A DNA stretch of 5,000 nt. Origin: JBFXCK01 sp050182275 (GTDB lineage Bacteria > Pseudomonadota > Alphaproteobacteria > SHNJ01). Below the pieces are notes generated by a model. It searched no databases and was not told the origin of the DNA. It worked only from the letters and a program-made list of their open reading frames with translations. The first letter of the stretch is position 1, and every line of letters starts with the position of its first letter. Where the stretch lies: assembly GCA_050182275.1 (NCBI GenBank), contig JBFXCK010000031.1, positions 1 to 5,000 on the forward strand. The letters run 5' to 3'. Of the stretch, positions 1 to 5,000 are shown in pieces. The translations under genes were made by a program, and so were the position numbers.

Positions 1-1
1 A

Positions 2-88
2 GATATTATCACGGGCCGTAAAACCGTCCTTGATTATCTGTTGAAACCAATTTTAAAAGCGCAAGAAAACGCTCTTCGTGAAAGGTAA
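2..88 (+). CDS. C-terminal end of a HlyD-family type I secretion adaptor protein (partial)
   Basis: Only the last 28 codons and the TAA stop lie in the window; the gene begins to the left. The visible peptide starts DIITGRKTVLDYLLKPILKA and ends in ALRER. This matches the C-terminal tail of HlyD/PrtE-type membrane fusion proteins, which typically carry a TG(K/R)(K/R)(T/S)V..YLL.P motif and finish in LRER (family knowledge). Such proteins are anchored in the inner membrane and bridge the periplasm between an ABC exporter and a TolC-like outer-membrane channel to export unfolded proteins with C-terminal signals. A partner ABC transporter gene would be expected upstream but is not visible. The DUF502 gene starts 10 bases after the stop, so the two may be co-transcribed. 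The short fragment limits certainty about the subfamily. Confidence 0.82.
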   Translation, partial: DIITGRKTVLDYLLKPILKAQENALRER

Positions 89-90
89 GG
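87..90 (+). promoter_or_regulatory. Ribosome binding site of the DUF502 gene
   Basis: AAGG, formed by the last two bases of the upstream gene's stop codon and the two bases after it, lies 8 bases before the GTG at 99. This supports the GTG as the start and suggests that ribosomes finishing the HlyD-family gene could feed into the next one. Confidence 0.5.
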
Positions 91-98
91 CTTAAGCC

Positions 99-707
99 GT
101 GTGGGAAAGAGTACGTAATTATTTCTTTGCCGGTTTGCTGGTAACCGCGCCGATCGGCCTGACGTTATATATCGCTTGGGTGATCGTTGATTTTATCGAC
201 CGGAGCATCACTGCTTTAATTCCCGGCCTTTATACCGAATCGGCTTTGCCGTTCCATGTGCCGGGTTTGGGGCTGGTGCTTTTACTGGTCGGCTTGACTT
301 TAATCGGCTTTATCACCACCAATATTTTTGGCCGCCTGATGTTGCAAAGCGGCGAGGCGATTTTAGCGCGCATGCCCGTGGTGCGCAGTATTTATGGCGC
401 CACCAAGCAAATTGCCGAAATGTTGTTCGGCAGCCAGAAATCGGCCTTTCGCCAGGTGGTGCTGATCGAATATCCGCGCCGCGAATGCTGGACGCTGGGT
501 TTCATCAGCGGCCCGCCGATTTCTTCCTATACCAAAGCCGCGGGTCAGGAATTGATCAATGTGTTCGTTCCTACCACGCCGAATCCAACATCTGGCTATT
601 TGCTTGCCTTTCCCGCCGATCAAATCCGTCCCTTGAATATGAGTGTGGAAGAAGGCTTTAAATTTATTATTTCCGGCGGCATCGTTACGCCGGATATGCG
701 AGAGTAG
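99..707 (+). CDS. DUF502 family inner-membrane protein
   Basis: A 202-residue protein with a GTG start. The N-terminus MWERVRNYFFAGLLVTAPIG is the hallmark opening of DUF502 proteins (R.YF..GLLVTAPIG.TLY), which fixes the start. Two hydrophobic segments, about residues 8-31 and 54-76, should span the inner membrane, with a short loop between them. A soluble C-terminal part of about 120 residues follows. It carries the family's conserved blocks RMPVVRSIYGATKQ (91-104), VFVPTTPNPTSGYL (155-168) and MSVEEGFKFIISGGIVTP (181-198). The length is normal for the family. Bacterial function is unknown; the plant homologues COV1/LCV are membrane proteins affecting vascular patterning, which does not tell us the bacterial role. 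It sits 10 bases after a HlyD-family gene and converges on recG. I recall DUF502 genes next to recG in other Alphaproteobacteria, so the recG link is probably older than the secretion-gene link. Confidence 0.93.
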   Translation: MWERVRNYFFAGLLVTAPIGLTLYIAWVIVDFIDRSITALIPGLYTESALPFHVPGLGLVLLLVGLTLIGFITTNIFGRLMLQSGEAILARMPVVRSIYGATKQIAEMLFGSQKSAFRQVVLIEYPRRECWTLGFISGPPISSYTKAAGQELINVFVPTTPNPTSGYLLAFPADQIRPLNMSVEEGFKFIISGGIVTPDMRE

Positions 708-720
708 AAATAATTTTCTC

Positions 721-754
721 CCTCCCCCTTGTGGGGAGGGCCGGGGAGGGGGTT
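721..754 (+). repeat. GC-rich palindromic repeat, left copy
   Basis: This unit begins CCTCCCCCTTGTGGGGAGGG and continues to GGGGAGGGGGTT. Counting the C at 720, bases 720-727 (CCCTCCCC) pair perfectly with 733-740 (GGGGAGGG) around a 5-base loop, giving a stable 8-bp hairpin. The second half, 745-754, can pair with the partner copy at 802-812. There is no T-run after the hairpin on the + strand, so it is not a textbook intrinsic terminator for the DUF502 transcript, although its position just 12 bases after the stop codon would suit one. Similar C-rich/G-rich interspersed palindromes occur in many proteobacterial genomes (recollection, not checked). Confidence 0.75.
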
Positions 755-801
755 CTCTCTATCCAAAAAAACTTAGCCGGAAAAACTCTTACATCCCAAC
801 C

Positions 802-836
802 AACCCCCCTCCTAACCTCCCCCGCAAGGGGGGAGG
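802..836 (-). repeat. GC-rich palindromic repeat, right inverted copy
   Basis: Read on the minus strand this begins CCTCCCCCCTTGCGGGGGAG and ends GGAGGGGGGTT. It aligns along its whole length with the unit at 721-754, with one extra C and a handful of substitutions. Bases 816-823 (CCTCCCCC) pair perfectly with 829-836 (GGGGGAGG) around the loop GCAAG. It ends 9 bases beyond the recG stop codon in recG's direction, so it would form early in the 3' tail of the recG transcript. The T7 stretch on the minus strand (complement of 765-771) lies about 30 bases further on, too far to act as the U-tract of this hairpin. The 47 bases between the two copies (755-801) show no other recognisable feature. 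Confidence 0.75.
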
Positions 837-845
837 AAAAAGATT

Positions 846-2927
846 TTACCCCGACTGTAAATAATGAAACGCCCGGTCGCGCTCGAATAAAACCAGCAAT
901 TGCCGCACCCCTTGCCCGCGCGCGGTTTTTAAGTAGGGGTCTTTTTCTACCAGCAGCCGCGCATCATCATGGGCTATCGCCAACAAATCGGCATGATGCT
1001 CTAAATCCGCCAGGCGTAAAGGGATATCGCCGCTTTGCTGCGTGCCCAGCACATCGCCGGAACCTCTAAGGCGCAAATCTTCCTCGGCGATCACAAAACC
1101 GTCTTCGGTGTTTTTCATTAATTGCAAGCGCTGTTTGGCGATAGGCCCAAGCGGCGATTTATATAGCAAAATACAGGTCGATTGCTTGGCGTCGCGCCCA
1201 ATCCGCCCGCGCAATTGATGAAGCTGCGCCAGGCCAAAACGCTCGGCATGCTCGACCACCATGATGCTGGCGTTGGGCACATCGACGCCCACTTCGATCA
1301 CGCTGGTTGCGACCAAAAGCGAAATTTTACTTGCCGCAAAATCTTGCATCAATTGATCTTTTTCTTTCGGCTTTAAGCGCCCATGCACCAGGCCCACGCG
1401 CGCGCCGAAAATCTTTTTTAATTCCTTAAACCGTTCTTCTGCCGCCGTTAGAACCAGCATGTCGGATTCTTCAACCAAAGGGCATACCCAATAAACTTGG
1501 GCGCCCTTATCAATTTCACGTTTTAAGCCGGCCACCACTTCATCCAAGCGTTTTTGATCGACCAGGCGCGTATCGACCGGCTTTCGCCCGGGCGGTTTAT
1601 CGGTCAATCTTGACACATCCAAATCGCCATAAATCGCCAGCACCATGGTGCGGGGAATGGGGGTTGCGGTCATCACCAGCGTATCGACCTCGACCCCCTT
1701 TTGGCTAAGATTCAGGCGCTGATGCACGCCGAAACGGTGCTGTTCATCGATTACGGCGCAGCCAAGGTCTTTGAAAACCACATGCTCTTGCACCAAGGCA
1801 TGCGTGCCGATCACCATATCCACTTCGCCCGAAGATATTTGACGCAAAATTTCCGCCTTGGCTTTGCCTTTGAAGCGGCCGGTTAAAAGCGTCAGGCGGA
1901 TGCCCAGTTTTTCGGCCAATGGGCTTAAAGTTCTAAAATGCTGCTGGCTTAGAATTTCGGTTGGCGCCATGATGCAGGCCTGTTTGCCCGCACCCACCGC
2001 ATTCAGCATCGCCGCCATCGCCACCACGGTTTTACCGCTGCCGACATCGCCTTGAAGGAGGCGCAGCATGCGCTTAGGAGCTTGCATGTCTGCATCGATT
2101 TCCGCCAAAACCCTGTGTTGTGAAGCAGTAAGCCGGAAAGGAAGGGCCGCCAAAAGTTTTTGCCGCAAAACTTGATTAACCGGATGGATTTGACCCCGTA
2201 CACTGTATTGATGATGCCGCAGCAAAGCCAATGCCGTTTGCTGCGCCAATAACTCATCATAGGCCAAACGCTGCCGCGCAACAGAGCCTGGCGCGATATC
2301 CGCGGCATTTTCAGGGTGGTGCAACCGCTGTAAAGCTTCCAGCCATTCTGGCCAATGGCGCTGGCGTATAAGGGAAATATCCCCCCATTCGGGCAATTGA
2401 GCGATTTCTTTCAGGCCATATCGAATCGCCTGGCGCAAGCCTTTATTGTTTAACCCCTCGATTAGCCCATAGATAGGTTCGAAGCCCAATACCTCATCAA
2501 TCCGCTCGGGCCCCACTACATGATCGGGATGCGCCATTTGCGGGCGGCCTTTATAGAATTGAACCTTGCCGCTGACGACCCGCTTGGATTCAAGCGGAAA
2601 GCTTTTTCCCAGCCAATCGCCCCTGGGATTAAAAAAAACCAAATCAAGCGGCCCGGCTTCGTCTTCGGTAATAATGCGGTAAGGCAAGCCCCGGCGCGGC
2701 GGCTTTTTATGCGCCTGCACCTGGACAATTAAGGTAGCAAGCTCATTATCCTTCAATTGCCGTGTGGTGAATAATTGGCGGCGGTCAATCACCGCGCGCG
2801 GCGGGTAAAAAAGAAGGTGCGAAACTTTGGTAATTCCCAACTCCCCCAACAGCTTCGCATAGCGCGCCCCAATTCCCGGCAAACTTTGTACGGGAGATTG
2901 AAGAAAAGGAAGGGTGGGGTGGGGCAT
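846..2927 (-). CDS. recG: ATP-dependent DNA helicase RecG
   Basis: A 693-residue superfamily 2 translocase, the usual RecG length. It unwinds and regresses stalled replication forks, branch-migrates Holliday junctions and removes R- and D-loops in the cytoplasm. The N-terminus has a helix-hairpin-like LPGIGARYAKLLGELGI (16-32) and then an OB-fold wedge region at roughly 60-145. The first motor lobe shows LTASQ (266-270), Walker A GDVGSGKT (293-300), APTEIL (321-326), GTHAL (374-378), the DEQH box (394-397) and TATPIPRT (420-427). The second lobe shows TSVIEVGVDVPNA (541-553) and QLRGRIGR (571-578). The RecG-specific C-terminal block RGSGDVLGTQQSG (621-633) is present. All catalytic motifs are intact and there is no frameshift, so it should be active. 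The ATG is supported by an AAGAGG 4 bases upstream and by the family-typical N-terminus. It is convergent with the DUF502 gene and divergent from sdhE-mfd. Confidence 0.98.
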   Translation of the reverse strand: MPHPTLPFLQSPVQSLPGIGARYAKLLGELGITKVSHLLFYPPRAVIDRRQLFTTRQLKDNELATLIVQVQAHKKPPRRGLPYRIITEDEAGPLDLVFFNPRGDWLGKSFPLESKRVVSGKVQFYKGRPQMAHPDHVVGPERIDEVLGFEPIYGLIEGLNNKGLRQAIRYGLKEIAQLPEWGDISLIRQRHWPEWLEALQRLHHPENAADIAPGSVARQRLAYDELLAQQTALALLRHHQYSVRGQIHPVNQVLRQKLLAALPFRLTASQHRVLAEIDADMQAPKRMLRLLQGDVGSGKTVVAMAAMLNAVGAGKQACIMAPTEILSQQHFRTLSPLAEKLGIRLTLLTGRFKGKAKAEILRQISSGEVDMVIGTHALVQEHVVFKDLGCAVIDEQHRFGVHQRLNLSQKGVEVDTLVMTATPIPRTMVLAIYGDLDVSRLTDKPPGRKPVDTRLVDQKRLDEVVAGLKREIDKGAQVYWVCPLVEESDMLVLTAAEERFKELKKIFGARVGLVHGRLKPKEKDQLMQDFAASKISLLVATSVIEVGVDVPNASIMVVEHAERFGLAQLHQLRGRIGRDAKQSTCILLYKSPLGPIAKQRLQLMKNTEDGFVIAEEDLRLRGSGDVLGTQQSGDIPLRLADLEHHADLLAIAHDDARLLVEKDPYLKTARGQGVRQLLVLFERDRAFHYLQSG

Positions 2928-2931
2928 AATA

Positions 2932-2937
2932 CCTCTT
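2932..2937 (-). promoter_or_regulatory. Ribosome binding site of recG
   Basis: On the minus strand AAGAGG lies 4 bases before the recG ATG (complement of 2925-2927). The spacing is a little short but the match is good. A second purine patch, TAAGG, lies just upstream (complement of 2939-2943). Confidence 0.65.
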
Positions 2938-2956
2938 ACCTTAGACCAAAAATCCC

Positions 2957-2962
2957 CTTATA
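2957..2962 (-). promoter_or_regulatory. Possible -10 element of the recG promoter
   Basis: On the minus strand TATAAG matches the sigma-70 -10 consensus at five of six positions and is followed by a GGGGA stretch. Transcription starting about 7 bases downstream would give recG a leader of roughly 22 bases that contains its ribosome binding site. No convincing -35 box is seen at 16-18 base spacing; this part would lie inside the start of sdhE. Confidence 0.35.
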
Positions 2963-2964
2963 TC
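2959..2964 (+). promoter_or_regulatory. Possible -10 element of the sdhE-mfd promoter
   Basis: TATATC matches the -10 consensus at four of six positions but lacks the conserved final T. TTACCT (2936-2941), 17 bases upstream, is a poor -35 candidate (three of six). If used, transcription would begin at about 2971-2972, right at the sdhE ATG, making the message leaderless. This agrees with the lack of any purine-rich ribosome binding site in the 20 bases before the ATG. The element overlaps the proposed recG -10 on the other strand. Confidence 0.25.
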
Positions 2965-2971
2965 TATCCCT

Positions 2972-3238
2972 ATGACCGAAGATTTAACCACCCGGCGCAA
3001 GCGCTTGATATATCAAAGCCACCACCGCGGCACCAAGGAAAATGATTTGATCCTGGGCGCGTTTGCGCAAAGTTTCGTGCCCGCTTTCGACGAGGCGGAA
3101 TTGAGCGCCTATGAGAATATTTTGGCGCAGGATGATGGGGAATTATTCGCTTTTTTTTCCCGCAAAATTAATGAGATCGAGGGTTGCGATACCGCCATGT
3201 TAAATCAAATCCGCGCGACCAAACCCCTGGCTGCCTAA
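2972..3238 (+). CDS. sdhE: FAD assembly factor SdhE (succinate dehydrogenase assembly factor 2 family)
   Basis: An 88-residue cytoplasmic protein of the SdhE/YgfY/SDHAF2 (DUF339) family, which promotes covalent attachment of FAD to the SdhA subunit of succinate dehydrogenase (complex II). The defining RGxxE motif is RGTKE at residues 19-23, within RKRLIYQSHHRGTKENDLIL, and the acidic helical segment DEAELSAYENILAQDD (40-55) is also typical. Length is normal. The ATG at 2972 is the only usable start: the frame is closed upstream by a TAG at 2942-2944 with no start codon between, and the next in-frame Met is residue 75. No Shine-Dalgarno sequence is visible. A T8 run at 3151-3158 encodes part of AFFS and leaves the frame intact. 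The stop is directly followed by the mfd ATG, so the two genes are almost certainly one operon. Confidence 0.95.
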   Translation: MTEDLTTRRKRLIYQSHHRGTKENDLILGAFAQSFVPAFDEAELSAYENILAQDDGELFAFFSRKINEIEGCDTAMLNQIRATKPLAA

Positions 3239-5000
3239 ATGTTGCCCGCCTTATCTTCATCGCCTGATAATACAGCCTTGTGGCTGGCCCATGCCCCGCC
3301 GGGGGCGGCGGCGCTGGCTTTAAGCCAATGGTTTTTAAAGAATCAAAAACCGCTTATCCTTGTGGCGCGGGATGACCGGGATTTAGCTTCTTACGAATCG
3401 CAATTCAAAACCTTTGCCCCTGAAATTCCACTTTATATTTTTCCGGCCTGGGATTGTTTACCTTATGACCGGCTTTCGCCAACTTCTGAAATTATGGCGA
3501 TGCGGGTTAAAGTATTGTGCGAATTAAGCGCGCATCCGAATACGCCGGCTATTATTCTTACCACCATGGCGGCGGCGCTTCAGCGCGTGCCGCCGCAAAA
3601 TGCGATTGCCGGGCGGCAATTGATTTTAAAACGGGGCGAAAGAATCGAGGAAAAAACTTTAAGCGGGTTTTTGGCGGCCAATGGATATTTCCGCACCTCA
3701 ACCGTGCGCGAAGTTGGCGAATATGCCTGGCGCGGCGGGATTATCGATATTTTTCCAACGGGCGAGGAGCGCCCGGTTAGGATTGATTTATTCGGTTCAA
3801 CAATTGAATCGCTGCATTATTTCGATTCTTTAAGCCAGCTAAGCCAGGAAGCGGTGGAAGAAGTCATTCTTTATCCGGCGCGGGAAGTGATTTTGAACCC
3901 AGAGCAAATCGCCCTTTTCCGCCAAAATTACCGCGAAAAATTCGGCGCGGAGGTAATGAAAGACCCGCTTTATGAGGCGATTAGCGCCGGGCAAATTTAT
4001 CCCGGCATGGAGCATTGGCTGCCATTCTTTTATCCGAAAATGGCGAGTTTATTCGATTATGCGCCTACCGCCACGCTGGTAGGCGAGGAGCTAAGCGCCA
4101 ACGCCTTGCGCGTCAGGCTGGATGAAATTAGCGAATATTATCAGGCGCGCACCGATTATTTGCGCACTATTAAAAAAGAAGAATCGCCTTATCGCCCCAT
4201 TCAGCCGGAATTGCTTTATTTAGATGAAAAAGAATGGATGCGTTTAAATGAAGACCGGGATCGTTTAATTATTGCTCTCGGCGATGCGCCGGGCACGGCG
4301 GCTATTGATGTGGGCGCCAAGCCGGTTGAAAGCATGGCGGTTGGCTTAAAGCCGGGCGTCTCGGTTTTCACCGCTTTAAAGGCGCGGCTTTCGCAATATA
4401 AAAACTGCCATATTGTTATTACCTGCGATAGCGAAGGTTCACGCGAGCGGCTGTATAAACTGGCCGAAGAAAGCGGCATTGAAAATTTACATCAGGCAAA
4501 AAATTGGGCCGAAATTATCGCCGGCCCTAAGGGCTTGATCAATTTCTTATGCTTTGATTTAGAGCATGGGTTTATCAGCAATGATTTAGCCGTTTTCAGC
4601 GAAAGCGATATTCTGGGCGAAAAGCTTGCTAAACCCGCGCGCAAAACCAGGCGGGCGGAAAATTTTTTAAGCGAAGTCAGCACGATTGAGGCCGGGGATT
4701 ATTTGGTTCACGGCGAACATGGCGTTGGGCGCTATTTGGGGCTTGAAAATTTAACGGTCAGCGGCGCTGCGCATGATTGCCTGGCCATGGAATATTTAGG
4801 CGGCGATAAACTTTATGTGCCGGTTGAAAATATCGAAATCTTATCGCGCTATGGCAAGGCCGAAAGTTCGGTTGCGCTGGATAAGCTTGGCTCATCATAC
4901 TGGCAGGCGCGGAAAGCCAAGGTTAAGGAACGGCTTTTAGATATCGCCAATGATCTGCTAAAAATCGCCGCTGAACGCGCCTTAAAGCCGGGTGAGGTTA
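3239..5000 (+). CDS. mfd: Transcription-repair coupling factor Mfd (N-terminal half, runs off the right edge)
   Basis: The first 587 codons of a protein that is usually about 1,150 residues. Mfd binds RNA polymerase stalled at DNA lesions, pushes it off using ATP and recruits UvrA for nucleotide excision repair. The UvrB-like N-terminal module shows LPYDRLSP (74-81) and EVGEYAWRGGIIDIFP (158-173). Arg165, Arg181 and Phe185 fall where I recall the E. coli UvrA-contact residues of domain 2, so UvrA recruitment should be retained. A variable linker domain follows. The RNA-polymerase-interacting domain spans about 484-560, with GDYLVHGEHGVGRYLGL (486-502) and KLYVPVENI (524-532). The helicase motor (Walker A onward) and the C-terminal domain lie outside the window. 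The ATG abuts the sdhE stop (TAAATG) and has no clear ribosome binding site, pointing to coupled translation. The reading frame is open throughout the visible part. Confidence 0.97.
   Translation, partial: MLPALSSSPDNTALWLAHAPPGAAALALSQWFLKNQKPLILVARDDRDLASYESQFKTFAPEIPLYIFPAWDCLPYDRLSPTSEIMAMRVKVLCELSAHPNTPAIILTTMAAALQRVPPQNAIAGRQLILKRGERIEEKTLSGFLAANGYFRTSTVREVGEYAWRGGIIDIFPTGEERPVRIDLFGSTIESLHYFDSLSQLSQEAVEEVILYPAREVILNPEQIALFRQNYREKFGAEVMKDPLYEAISAGQIYPGMEHWLPFFYPKMASLFDYAPTATLVGEELSANALRVRLDEISEYYQARTDYLRTIKKEESPYRPIQPELLYLDEKEWMRLNEDRDRLIIALGDAPGTAAIDVGAKPVESMAVGLKPGVSVFTALKARLSQYKNCHIVITCDSEGSRERLYKLAEESGIENLHQAKNWAEIIAGPKGLINFLCFDLEHGFISNDLAVFSESDILGEKLAKPARKTRRAENFLSEVSTIEAGDYLVHGEHGVGRYLGLENLTVSGAAHDCLAMEYLGGDKLYVPVENIEILSRYGKAESSVALDKLGSSYWQARKAKVKERLLDIANDLLKIAAERALKPGEV

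Noticed and set aside
916..930. Palindrome CCGCGCGCGG followed by TTTTT on the + strand, resembling a terminator for the DUF502 transcript
   Set aside because: The palindrome allows only a 3-bp stem with a 4-base loop, and it lies within recG codons for RARG. Too weak to call.
643..1069. Two overlapping + strand open frames (643-864 and 731-1069) running across the repeat region into recG
   Set aside because: Their sequence is translated repeat plus antisense recG, they have no family resemblance or ribosome binding site, and one overlaps the DUF502 gene in another frame.
2580..2607. Stem CCGCTTG / CAAGCGG with loop GATT, followed 6 bases later by a T5 run on the + strand
   Set aside because: It lies inside recG, antisense to it, with no + strand gene upstream to terminate. 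The codons fit the RecG protein, so it is probably chance.
3151..3158. T8 homopolymer in sdhE as a possible phase-variation or frameshift site
   Set aside because: The frame is intact on both sides and the protein is full length with family-typical sequence. A similar A8 run at 2631-2638 in recG is also in frame. There is no reason to suspect switching.
3517..3780. Open frame on the + strand inside mfd
   Set aside because: It is an alternative frame of mfd, which is strongly identified by its UvrB-like motifs over the same bases.
4216..4683. Two minus-strand open frames inside mfd (4216-4479 and 4492-4683)
   Set aside because: They are antisense shadows of the conserved Mfd coding sequence, with no recognisable domains.

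Overview
The window looks like an ordinary housekeeping segment of an alphaproteobacterial chromosome. The evidence is the gene order recG / sdhE / mfd with a DUF502 membrane-protein gene beside recG, an arrangement I recall from many Alphaproteobacteria, together with clear protein motifs. Base composition is close to even by eye, with many TTA leucine and AAA/GAA codons, so this is not one of the very GC-rich members. I cannot name a genus.

Layout, left to right. Positions 2-88 hold the last 28 codons of a HlyD-type membrane fusion (periplasmic adaptor) protein of a type I secretion system. Ten bases later a two-helix DUF502 inner-membrane protein starts (99-707, +). It converges on recG (846-2927, -), a full-length 693-residue ATP-dependent branch-migrating helicase. 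The 138 bases between them carry two copies of a GC-rich palindromic repeat in inverted orientation. From recG's start, 44 bases lead to the divergent sdhE (2972-3238, +), the SdhA flavinylation factor. Its TAA stop is followed with no gap by the ATG of mfd (3239 to beyond the right edge, +), the transcription-repair coupling factor. The window ends just after the RNA-polymerase-interacting domain of Mfd, before its motor domains.

How the genes relate. RecG (fork and Holliday-junction processing) and Mfd (removal of stalled RNA polymerase and recruitment of UvrA) both handle blocked replication or transcription, and both are superfamily 2 translocases. SdhE belongs to respiration but is physically tied to mfd, probably by one transcript and coupled translation. 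HlyD and DUF502 are envelope proteins that may share a transcript; their functional link is unknown.

I found no mobile-element gene, RNA gene, CRISPR array or unfamiliar gene system. The points most worth a second look are the inverted pair of GC-rich repeats at the convergent junction, the very compact divergent recG/sdhE control region in which sdhE has no visible ribosome binding site, and the zero-gap sdhE-mfd junction.
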